A stretch of 9,104 nucleotides of DNA from an uncultured Neomegalonema sp. (lineage in GTDB: Bacteria > Pseudomonadota > Alphaproteobacteria > Rhodobacterales > Rhodobacteraceae), in contig CALDZQ010000227.1 of the NCBI GenBank assembly GCA_937944035.1, positions 1 through 9,104 of the forward strand, read 5' to 3'. This document shows, in pieces, positions 1-5,859 of this stretch; positions within the stretch are counted from its first letter, which is position 1; each line of letters begins with the position of its first letter. A program made the translations under genes and the position numbers. The notes beneath the pieces were generated by a model, which was not told where the DNA came from, searched no databases, and worked only from the letters and a program-made list of their open reading frames with translations.

Positions 1-335
1 CCGGGCGGCGTGAAGCGATGGCTGTGCATCTGTCGGCCGCGCTGAAAGACTACATTGTGCGCATCGTAACCGCAACACGGCGCGATGGCGGGGTGGCGGA
101 AATCGCCGATATGGTCGAACATCCGGTGTCTCCGCGCGGGACTTTGGCGCTGGCAAGCGCTGCAAAATCAAGGGCTTATCTGAGGGGGCGTGACTTTGCA
201 TTGCCGGAGGATGTGTCGGAACTGGCAGGGGACGCACTGGCGCACCGGGTGGTGCTGAAATGGCGGGCATCGGCGGATGGCGAGACGGCGCGGGGACTGA
301 TCGCCAAGGTATTAAAAGCGGTTGAGCCGTTATAG
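1..335 (+). CDS. moxR: MoxR-family AAA+ ATPase, C-terminal end (partial)
   Basis: This is the 3' end of a MoxR-type AAA+ ATPase gene. The reading frame (first full codon at base 3) is open to the window's left edge, so the Walker A and B motifs lie upstream, and the ATG at 18 is an internal methionine. What remains is the C-terminal lid: a helix LSAALKDYIVRIVTATR, a sensor-2 segment VSPRG with its arginine at bases 135-137, then SAAKSRAYLRGRDFALPEDV and the terminal LAHRVVLKW, all typical of MoxR proteins. The usual GASPR reads PVSPR here, a mild divergence. MoxR ATPases are cytoplasmic chaperone-like oligomers usually encoded beside DUF58 and VWA genes, as here. The stop (333-335) is two bases before the DUF58 start, which points to one operon. 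Family assignment is firm; the client is unknown. Confidence 0.9.
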   Translation, partial: GRREAMAVHLSAALKDYIVRIVTATRRDGGVAEIADMVEHPVSPRGTLALASAAKSRAYLRGRDFALPEDVSELAGDALAHRVVLKWRASADGETARGLIAKVLKAVEPL

Positions 336-337
336 TT

Positions 338-1231
338 ATGGATGCACTTAAGTCTCCCGGTGTTACCGTTGATATTGAAGCGCTTTTGGGCTTACGCTAC
401 CTCTCGCGGCGGCTGGCCGAACCGCAGATGTCGGCCAATTCCCTGCCCGGCGGATTGGTCAATAAACGGCGGGGCAGGGGGCTGGAAGCCGCAGAAATCC
501 GCCATTTCGTCGAGGGTGACGATGTGCGGTTGATCGACCGAAACGTCACTGCACGGACGGGTGAGCTGCATGTGCGAACTGTCCATGACGAGCGGGACCA
601 AACGGTGCTGTTAATGGCGGATTTCCGGCCTTCCATGCTGTGGGGGACGCGGCGGGCCTTTCGCTCGGTAGCAGCGGCCGAGGCGTTAAGCCTGATCGGC
701 TGGCGGGTGGTCGAGAATGGCGGGCGCGTAGCGTTGCTGGCTTTCGGGGGCTTTGAGCCTGTTGTCGTACCGCCCAGAGGCCGCGAACGGGGCATGGTGG
801 CCGTAATTGGCGGGCTGGCTGCGGCGCATAGCGCGGCACTGGCGGCGGGTGGCGAGCCTGTGCCTGAGAATGCCCTGACGCGCGCGCTCGAAATGGCGGG
901 ACGGATTTGTCCATCAGGATCAACCGTTTATATCGCTTCGTGTTTGGAGGACCAGGGCGCAGGGTATGAGCTTGCAATACGGGCGCTGAACCAGCGCTGT
1001 CCTGTCAACGTTTTGCGGATGACGGATGCCTTTGAACTGGCGGCTCCGGGCGGTTTTTATCCTTTCCAAAGCGAAGGCGGGACGCGGCGTTCAGCACGCT
1101 TATCGAGGAATACGACTGTGGGCGGCGAAGATCTCGACACGTTGAATTCATGGAAAATCAACGGCTTGACGGTGAATGCCTCATTGCCACCAGAAGTGAT
1201 GGCCGGCGAGATCGGGGCGCTTTATGTCTGA
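338..1231 (+). CDS. DUF58 domain protein of the MoxR/Bat operon (MxaS-like)
   Basis: A 297-residue protein with no evident signal peptide or membrane helix, so probably cytoplasmic. The DUF58 signature is clear: RGRGLEAAEIRHFVEGDDVR (residues 45-64), then IDRNVTAR (66-73; most relatives have IDWN, here W is R). A degenerate VWA-like metal site follows, ADFRPSM (94-100), where D95 and S99 remain but the middle serine of DxSxS is arginine. A long VWA-like fold follows. DUF58 proteins almost always sit directly after moxR and before VWA genes and are thought to act with the ATPase; MxaS of methanol-oxidiser operons is a named relative. No methanol dehydrogenase genes are visible, so the Bat context fits better. 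The ATG at 338 follows the moxR stop by two bases without a strong Shine-Dalgarno, suggesting translational coupling. The end overlaps the next gene by 8 bases. Confidence 0.9.
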   Translation: MDALKSPGVTVDIEALLGLRYLSRRLAEPQMSANSLPGGLVNKRRGRGLEAAEIRHFVEGDDVRLIDRNVTARTGELHVRTVHDERDQTVLLMADFRPSMLWGTRRAFRSVAAAEALSLIGWRVVENGGRVALLAFGGFEPVVVPPRGRERGMVAVIGGLAAAHSAALAAGGEPVPENALTRALEMAGRICPSGSTVYIASCLEDQGAGYELAIRALNQRCPVNVLRMTDAFELAAPGGFYPFQSEGGTRRSARLSRNTTVGGEDLDTLNSWKINGLTVNASLPPEVMAGEIGALYV

Positions 1232-1616
1232 TGTGGAGCAAGCGCTGAACGGGTTGATCGATATTCGTGAACCGATGCGCAATAGCGTGGAGCAAGTCGC
1301 TGAATTACTTATCGCTTTCGGATTGGGGTTGGTGATTGCACTGCTGATTGTCGGGGTTGTACGGGTGCTGGCGATACGCCCTGTGGCGCATGAAATGACC
1401 TATTCCCAGCGTATTGAAGTGGCCGCCGAACTGCCGCCTGATAAGCGCCTTGTAGCGCTTGCTGCGGTCTATCGGGAGGCGCGCGCGGCGCGAGGTGGTG
1501 AGCCTATGCTTGAGGCGGAGGGCTTGCAGGAGGCGCTGTATCGGCCTGCTGCGTCGTTCGATGTGGAGCGGTTTGAAGCTGCCTTGAACGGGCTTGTAGC
1601 GCGGGAACGGGCCTGA
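1224..1616 (+). CDS. Small single-pass membrane protein, DUF4381-like
   Basis: A 130-residue protein. Its short N-terminal part contains LIDIREP (residues 11-17), resembling the L-x-D-I-x-x-P opening of DUF4381 proteins. One strong hydrophobic helix follows (about 28-46), then a basic-hydrophobic exit (RVLAIRP) and a cytoplasmic tail of about 75 residues that is mostly helical and charged, including KRLVALAAVYREARAARG. DUF4381 proteins occupy exactly this slot, between DUF58 and the first VWA gene, in proteobacterial MoxR/Bat operons. The name therefore rests on position, topology and a short motif rather than on strong sequence identity. The gene starts inside the 3' end of the DUF58 gene (8-base overlap) and ends three bases before the next start. 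A role as membrane partner of the VWA proteins is inference only. Confidence 0.72.
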   Translation: MSDVEQALNGLIDIREPMRNSVEQVAELLIAFGLGLVIALLIVGVVRVLAIRPVAHEMTYSQRIEVAAELPPDKRLVALAAVYREARAARGGEPMLEAEGLQEALYRPAASFDVERFEAALNGLVARERA

Positions 1617-1619
1617 AGA

Positions 1620-2579
1620 ATGTGGGGACTGGCTGATCCTTGGTTTTTAGTCCTTTTGCCGCTTCCCCTGCTTGTGATGATGATGCGTGGTCGTGGGCAT
1701 GAGGGTGGAGATGCGCTGATCGTACCGGATGCCATCGGTGTGCGGCTCTCCGGTGTATCCGGTGGCGGCGGCGGTGCGGAGAGAACGCGGTATCTGCCGC
1801 TGTTGATCTGGGTGCTGCTGGTTCTGGCGTTGGCCGGGCCGCGCAAGGTGATCCCCAGTCTCGCCGCACCGACAACGGGACGCGAGATTGTGCTGGCACT
1901 CGATCTGTCTGGTAGTATGGTTCGAAAAGATTTTTCTATCGATAATCAGACTGTTACGCGGCTTAGCGCGGTCAAGCATGTGGCGACAGAGTTCATCAAA
2001 AAACGGGCCGGTGATCGGGTTGCGTTGGTGCTATTCGGCTCGCAAGCCTATTTCGGCACACCGCAAACCTACGATGTTAACGCCGTTGCGCAAGCAATTG
2101 ATGCGGCGGCAATCGGGGTTTCTGGTCGTGCAACGGCGATCAGCGAAGCACTCGGCCTGTCCGTCAAGCGATTGTCGCAGTCTGAAGCAGCATCTAAAGT
2201 TATCGTGTTGCTTTCTGATGGTGTCAATAATTCCGGCCCTGTGCGGCCTCGCGATGCGGCAAAACTGGCGAGAGATCACGGGATTCGCGTCCATACAATC
2301 GCTATGGGCGACAAGGATTACGACCCTGCCACACGCGCAAGGGATGCGGTGGATACTGCCACACTGGCGGCGATAGCGGATATAAGCGGCGGTGAAAGCT
2401 ATCGGATTCGCACCACTGACGAATTGCAGCAGGTTGCCGACGCGATCGACAAACTCGAAGGCAATGATGCAGATGGTCCCGCCGCAGAACTCTACCGTGA
2501 TTTCTGGTCGTGGCCCGCCGGTGCAGGGTTTCTCTTGCTGCTTGGTATGATGGCCGAATTTGGTCGGGGAAGGAAATGA
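1620..2579 (+). CDS. batA: BatA-like VWA-domain membrane protein
   Basis: A 319-residue protein with the standard BatA layout. There are N-terminal membrane segments (about 8-22 and 59-73), a VWA domain (about 88-280) facing the periplasm or cytoplasm between helices, and a C-terminal helix (WPAGAGFLLLLGMM). The metal-ion-dependent adhesion site is complete: D95-L-S97-G-S99, T172 in GRATAIS, and D200 in LLSDGVNN. It should bind a divalent cation and contact partner proteins. Two features are typical of the family: the ADPWFLVLLPLPLL opening and the LPLLIWVLLVLALAGP second helix. In Bat systems BatA pairs with BatB, and both are linked functionally to MoxR. The stop overlaps the next gene's ATG in an ATGA arrangement. 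The start at 1620 lacks a good Shine-Dalgarno but follows the previous stop by three bases, consistent with coupled translation. Confidence 0.9.
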   Translation: MWGLADPWFLVLLPLPLLVMMMRGRGHEGGDALIVPDAIGVRLSGVSGGGGGAERTRYLPLLIWVLLVLALAGPRKVIPSLAAPTTGREIVLALDLSGSMVRKDFSIDNQTVTRLSAVKHVATEFIKKRAGDRVALVLFGSQAYFGTPQTYDVNAVAQAIDAAAIGVSGRATAISEALGLSVKRLSQSEAASKVIVLLSDGVNNSGPVRPRDAAKLARDHGIRVHTIAMGDKDYDPATRARDAVDTATLAAIADISGGESYRIRTTDELQQVADAIDKLEGNDADGPAAELYRDFWSWPAGAGFLLLLGMMAEFGRGRK

Positions 2580-3487
2580 GCGCGTTGTGGGACATGGAGT
2601 TGCTGCGCCCCTATTGGTTGCTTGCTTTGCCTGTCGTATTGGTGCTGGGCATTCTCTCAGCACGTAAGGCGCGTAATCTGGGCGCTTGGGAAAGTGCTGT
2701 TGATCCGGCGCTGATGCAGGCAATGCGGGCGATGGGGCGGGTTGTTAAGGGAAGTGGTGCGCGTAATTGGTGGCCGGTCCTTGCAGCTGGCGGGGTTGCG
2801 TTGGCGCTTACGGGGCCAGCGCTTGAGGTTCGTAACAGTAAAGGTTTCCGCAATCTCGATGGCATCATTGTCGTTTTCGATATGTCGCGCTCCATGACCC
2901 AAAACGCGCAGTTTCCGGAGGCCGTCGTGGCAACGCGCACACTCGCTGCTGTGGCCGGATCGCGGCAGATCGGCCTCGTCGTCTTTGCGAACGACGCTTA
3001 TCTCGGCAGTGCCATGACTTCTGACAGCAAGGCGTTGGGGTCTATGATGGCACTGCTGACGCCGCAAACCGCGCCCGATGAAGGCAGTCGTCCGGAGCGG
3101 GGCTTGGCGCTTGCGCGTGAGATGCTTGCAAAAGCGGAGATTAAGTTCGCAGACATTGTTCTTGTCACAGATGGCGGTGGTATCGGGGCGGATACGGTGG
3201 CGGAGGTGCGAAAGGCGGCGGATGCGGGTATGCATGTTTCGGCACTTTATGTCCGCAGTGAAAACGGAGGGAATATCAATGCCGTGCGGGCTTTGGCAAA
3301 AGCTGGTGGTGGTGCGTTCGCTGAACTTACAGACCCCTTTCCGGTGGCCGATACGTTGCGGGATCGGGTGGTCACGCGGCTTGCCGAGACGGATTACGCG
3401 TTGATCCAGTGGCGTGACTACGGGCGATACCTGCTGCTTTTGGCCCTCGTGCCACTGTTGATGTTCTTTCGGGGGGGAAGGGCGTGA
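2576..3487 (+). CDS. batB: BatB-like VWA-domain membrane protein
   Basis: A 303-residue paralogue of the preceding gene. It opens with MELLRPYWLLALPVVLVLG (helix about 11-27), has a second helix (about 66-80), a VWA domain (about 95-275) and a C-terminal helix (YLLLLALVPLLMFF). Metal-site residues are D102-M-S104-R-S106 and D199 in LVTDGGG. The position normally held by threonine appears to be S171 in DEGSRPERG, a conservative change. I chose the ATG at 2576, which overlaps the previous stop as ATGA, with GGGGAAGGA at 2566-2574 as ribosome binding site. An in-frame ATG at 2510 lies deep in the upstream gene and would add 22 unlikely residues, and the ATG at 2594 is a possible shorter start. 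Unlike many proteobacterial relatives it has no fused TPR region; that part is the separate next gene. Confidence 0.88.
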   Translation: MSALWDMELLRPYWLLALPVVLVLGILSARKARNLGAWESAVDPALMQAMRAMGRVVKGSGARNWWPVLAAGGVALALTGPALEVRNSKGFRNLDGIIVVFDMSRSMTQNAQFPEAVVATRTLAAVAGSRQIGLVVFANDAYLGSAMTSDSKALGSMMALLTPQTAPDEGSRPERGLALAREMLAKAEIKFADIVLVTDGGGIGADTVAEVRKAADAGMHVSALYVRSENGGNINAVRALAKAGGGAFAELTDPFPVADTLRDRVVTRLAETDYALIQWRDYGRYLLLLALVPLLMFFRGGRA

Positions 3488-4176
3488 GAATGCTGTTTCT
3501 CGCTGTAGCCGCTGTTGCTGTACTTGTCGGTGCGACGCTGATGGATGGCAAAGCGGCATTCGGGCGGCTTGCTTTGCGTTTCGGATTGCCTGAAGTCGCG
3601 CTTCCGATGCTGCGAGAGGATGAATGGAGTGGCGTTGCGGCGTACCGTGCGGGCGATTTCGATGCGGCTGCGGCTTTCTTCGTAAAGGCAGGCGAGCCGG
3701 GCGCTTTCAACCGGGGCAATGCCCACGCGATGGCGGGATCATACGCTGCGGCGCTGGTTGCCTATGATGCCGTAATCACCCTCAACCCTGAGGATAGTGC
3801 CGCGCGCATCAACTCAGACATTGTGACGGAGCTTTATGCCGGGACAAAACTCGAAGGCGTGCCACTGCGCTTCAAGCGCAAAGAGCGTGAGGGCGAAACG
3901 GTTGCAGCGCCCGTGGCCCAAGGAGGCGCGCGGGCGCAGGGGCAGGGCGATGATGCCACAAACACCGGCACGTCGTTTGACATGCCCGCTATTCTGAGCA
4001 GCGGAGTCAGGCGTGTGCCGAAAATTTTCGACGACAAATACATCGCGGCCAATGACCGCTGGTTGAGTAGTATGCAGGACGAGCCGGGTGTATATCTGCG
4101 CGCGCGCCTCGCTGAGGAGAAAAAGCAGCGCGACGCGGCGGGGGTTTCTCCAGTCGAGGAGGTGGGCGCATGGTAA
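3484..4176 (+). CDS. batC: BatC-like TPR protein
   Basis: A 230-residue protein with an N-terminal hydrophobic segment (about 4-19) that looks like a membrane anchor or uncleaved signal. One clear TPR unit with a neighbouring helix pair follows (about 50-104), including AYRAGDFDAAAAFF, FNRGNAHAMAGSYAAALVAY and LNPED. A low-complexity linker rich in Gly, Gln and Ala comes next. Near the end, residues 191-216 (from DRWLSSMQDEPGVYLRARL) match the conserved tail W-L-x-x-x-x-D-x-P-x-x-x-L-R of Bat TPR proteins. TPRs mediate protein contacts, so it probably scaffolds the BatA/BatB complex in the periplasm. The GTG at 3484 forms a GTGA overlap with the batB stop. The ATG at 3490, two codons later, has the better spacing from GGGGAAGGG (3474-3482) and could be the true start. 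It overlaps batD by 7 bases. Confidence 0.82.
   Translation: MRMLFLAVAAVAVLVGATLMDGKAAFGRLALRFGLPEVALPMLREDEWSGVAAYRAGDFDAAAAFFVKAGEPGAFNRGNAHAMAGSYAAALVAYDAVITLNPEDSAARINSDIVTELYAGTKLEGVPLRFKRKEREGETVAAPVAQGGARAQGQGDDATNTGTSFDMPAILSSGVRRVPKIFDDKYIAANDRWLSSMQDEPGVYLRARLAEEKKQRDAAGVSPVEEVGAW
4156..4163 (+). promoter_or_regulatory. Ribosome binding site of batD
   Basis: GAGGAGGT is close to a perfect complement of the 16S rRNA 3' end. It is spaced six bases from the ATG at 4170 and lies inside the end of the batC-like gene. It settles the batD start and is much stronger than any other Shine-Dalgarno in this operon, so batD may be translated independently of the upstream genes. Confidence 0.8.
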
Positions 4177-5447
4177 GGCATTGGTTTTTAATAGCTTTAT
4201 CCCTTCTCTCTTCATCGGTAGCACACGCGGAGATGGTGATTGAACCGGGCGACATCCGCCTGATCGTTGAGATTGAGGAGCGGAAAGCCCCGCCGATCCA
4301 AGACGAAATGTTGCTGATCGTCATCCGGGGTTTTTACAAAATTCCCATCACGCTTGAATCGCTTAAACAGCCGGAACTCAAGGGTTTCGGCTGGATGCAG
4401 CTGGGTGAGGATAACTGGATCGCGGGGACCGAACGGGGCCAGCGTGTGCTGGAATTTGAGCGGTATATGGCGCTTTTTCCGGAGAAAAGCGGGCCGATCA
4501 CCATCGCTCCGTTCACGCATGAATTCACGCTCAGCGAGCCGGACGGGACGCGGTTTGCGTACAGTGTCGAGTCGGAGCCTGTGGAAATCACGGTCGCGCC
4601 CAGGCCCGATTCTGATGCCGCGTGGCTGCCTGCGCGTAAGCTTGAGGTGCGGGATGACTGGAGTAATGCGCCGGAACGCCTGCCTGACGGGGGCAGTGCG
4701 CTGCGGAAGATGATGATAACGGTGGAGGGGGCGCTGCCGGAATTGGTCCCTGAAATGCCGGAATTGACCGGTGCGGGGGTGTTTATTTTTCCGCATCCGG
4801 AGCATCGTGTCACCGAATTGCGGCAGTGGGGGCCGATCACGCGGGTGTATTGGCGGTGGAGCATCAGGCCGGAGCAGGGGGGTAGCGGCTACGTTAACCC
4901 ACTGAAATTAAACTACTTTGACGCCATCACCCGCGAGGATAAATCGATCACATTCTCGGCCCAGCGGGTCGCATATGCTACCGCCGCCGCCACTCCGCCG
5001 CAGGAGAATCGCACCGCCGAAACCCCGCAATTCCGCGCTTCCCGTGAGAATCCGCTGGCCGCCGCCGCCGCTGCCCTCACCCCGTTCGCGCCGTTTCTGG
5101 GCCTGCTTGCGGGACTGCTGGCACTGCCCAAAACCCGCAGTTTCCGTGGGTTTGAGAGCCTGCGCGCCGCCCTCTACCGCCTGACAGGAACCCCCGCCGA
5201 GCGCGCCCTGAAACATGCGGTGAGGGCGGGGGATGCGGCCATGACCCGCCACAGGGCGCGGGCGCTGATCGCGACGGATATTGACCGCGTCGCTTACTCA
5301 AAAACTGATGCAAATCAAGAGTTTAGCGGCATATTCACCCCCCTCGACCGCGCCATATACGCCCGATCCGGCCCCGCCGCCAACCTGCGGATATTCTACA
5401 AAAACTTCCGCAAATCCCGCGCCGCCCTCTTGCGCAAAGCCCCGTAA
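4170..5447 (+). CDS. batD: BatD-like secreted, membrane-anchored protein
   Basis: A 425-residue protein. A typical signal peptide (1-20, cut likely after SVAHA) leads into a beta-rich periplasmic region (about 22-280) of the BatD type: repeated short strands such as EMLLIVIRGFYKIP, FERYMALFPEKSGPITIAP and VYWRWSIRPEQGGSGYVNP. A Pro/Ala linker (about 275-300) is followed by one transmembrane helix (about 303-320, LTPFAPFLGLLAGLLALP) and a basic cytoplasmic tail of about 100 residues. BatD is the usual last member of Bat operons and is thought to work at the envelope with the VWA proteins; no enzyme activity is known. The start is well supported by GAGGAGGT at 4156-4163, six bases before the ATG, the strongest ribosome binding site in the operon. 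The last third of the gene is C-rich rather than G-rich, unlike everything before it. Confidence 0.85.
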   Translation: MVRHWFLIALSLLSSSVAHAEMVIEPGDIRLIVEIEERKAPPIQDEMLLIVIRGFYKIPITLESLKQPELKGFGWMQLGEDNWIAGTERGQRVLEFERYMALFPEKSGPITIAPFTHEFTLSEPDGTRFAYSVESEPVEITVAPRPDSDAAWLPARKLEVRDDWSNAPERLPDGGSALRKMMITVEGALPELVPEMPELTGAGVFIFPHPEHRVTELRQWGPITRVYWRWSIRPEQGGSGYVNPLKLNYFDAITREDKSITFSAQRVAYATAAATPPQENRTAETPQFRASRENPLAAAAAALTPFAPFLGLLAGLLALPKTRSFRGFESLRAALYRLTGTPAERALKHAVRAGDAAMTRHRARALIATDIDRVAYSKTDANQEFSGIFTPLDRAIYARSGPAANLRIFYKNFRKSRAALLRKAP

Positions 5448-5478
5448 TCCGCAGGTTTCAGCGCCTCCGCCACAGAAA

Positions 5479-5515
5479 ACCGCGCACCGGAACAAAAATC
5501 CCGTTGCCGTGCGGT
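5479..5515 (+). terminator. Imperfect stem-loop after batD, possible transcript end
   Basis: The outer arms ACCGC (5479-5483) and GCGGT (5511-5515) pair fully. The inner arms GCACCGG (5484-5490) and CCGTTGC (5501-5507) pair with one mismatch. A 10-base A-rich loop separates them and a 3-base bulge (5508-5510) lies on the right side. It begins about 30 bases after the batD stop and before the tRNA, where a terminator would be expected. No T-run follows, so it is not a classical Rho-independent terminator; it could protect an mRNA end or be fortuitous. Confidence 0.3.
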
Positions 5516-5542
5516 GAAATCGTCGTTATTGACACTTCGCGG

Positions 5543-5618
5543 GCCGCTTTAGCTCAGATGGTAGAGCACATCATTCGTAATGATGGGGTCGGAGGTTCGA
5601 GTCCTCTAAGCGGCACCA
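5543..5618 (+). tRNA. tRNA-Thr (anticodon CGT), CCA encoded
   Basis: A complete cloverleaf can be folded by eye. The acceptor stem is GCCGCTT (5543-5549) with AAGCGGC (5608-5614). The D arm is GCTC/GAGC with loop AGATGGTA, and the anticodon stem is CATCA/TGATG around loop TTCGTAA. The anticodon CGT is at 5576-5578 and reads ACG (Thr). The T arm is GGAGG/CCTCT with loop TTCGAGT (one G-T pair). The discriminator A at 5615 is followed by an encoded CCA (5616-5618). All stems are intact, so it should be functional. It is a singleton between the Bat operon and the restriction-modification gene; its 3' end faces the latter, the side where tRNA-targeting elements insert. Confidence 0.96.
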
Positions 5619-5772
5619 CTTTCAGGTTGAGCCACGACCCGCACCATCCACCATAACGCGCAGTCCAGTGCCAGTTCACACACATTTCAGCGCCGGAACA
5701 GTGCCATTCCCGCGCCGCCCGCGTCACAAATGCGCCCCAACGCGTGACCAACACCCGCAAAACACCCGAAAC

Positions 5773-5801
5773 TTCGCCTATTGCGGGCGTCCATCGATAA
5801 T
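5773..5801 (+). promoter_or_regulatory. Possible sigma-70 promoter for the restriction-modification gene
   Basis: GATAAT at 5796-5801 matches the -10 consensus at five of six positions. A weak -35 (TTCGCC, 5773-5778, three of six) is 17 bases upstream. The start codon lies about 58 bases downstream. A gene that follows a tRNA and a spacer needs its own promoter, which makes this the best candidate, but the weak -35 leaves it uncertain. Confidence 0.35.
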
Positions 5802-5843
5802 GCGTATCTGTTAACCACGAACAGCAATCAGGATTCGCATCAC

Positions 5844-5848
5844 GGGAG
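5844..5848 (+). promoter_or_regulatory. Ribosome binding site of the restriction-modification gene
   Basis: GGGAG lies 11 bases before the ATG at 5860, separated by an A-rich spacer. The spacing is slightly long and the site is moderate in strength, but no other start codon is available between the in-frame stop at 5812 and this ATG, so the start is well constrained. Confidence 0.5.
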
Positions 5849-5859
5849 CGCGGAAAAAA

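Larger units (their letters stand above)
5619..5859. other. Intergenic spacer between tRNA-Thr and the restriction-modification gene
   Basis: This 241-base stretch holds no convincing gene on either strand. It carries a possible promoter (5773-5801), a ribosome binding site (GGGAG, 5844-5848) and a short direct repeat CAGTGCCA at 5666-5673 and 5699-5706 that may be chance. I see no integrase fragment, inverted repeat of insertion-sequence type, or copy of the tRNA 3' end. Confidence 0.5.

Noticed and set aside
2031..3559. Long minus-strand frames opposite the two VWA genes
   Set aside because: Shadow frames: the + strand proteins have intact metal sites and membrane helices, while the minus translations are rich in Arg, Pro and Cys without domain features.
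4980..5075. CCG/GCC repeat-like runs in batD as a microsatellite
   Set aside because: The runs are short and interrupted and encode an Ala/Pro-rich linker before the membrane helix, normal for this protein type.
5504..5531. Possible promoter for the tRNA (TTGCCG with CGTTAT or TTATTG downstream)
   Set aside because: The -10 candidates match poorly and the spacing with the better one is only 14 bases, so no confident promoter can be called.
5666..5706. Direct repeat CAGTGCCA, two copies
   Set aside because: Eight bases with no further extension, symmetry or relation to the tRNA end; likely chance and not an attachment site or iteron set.
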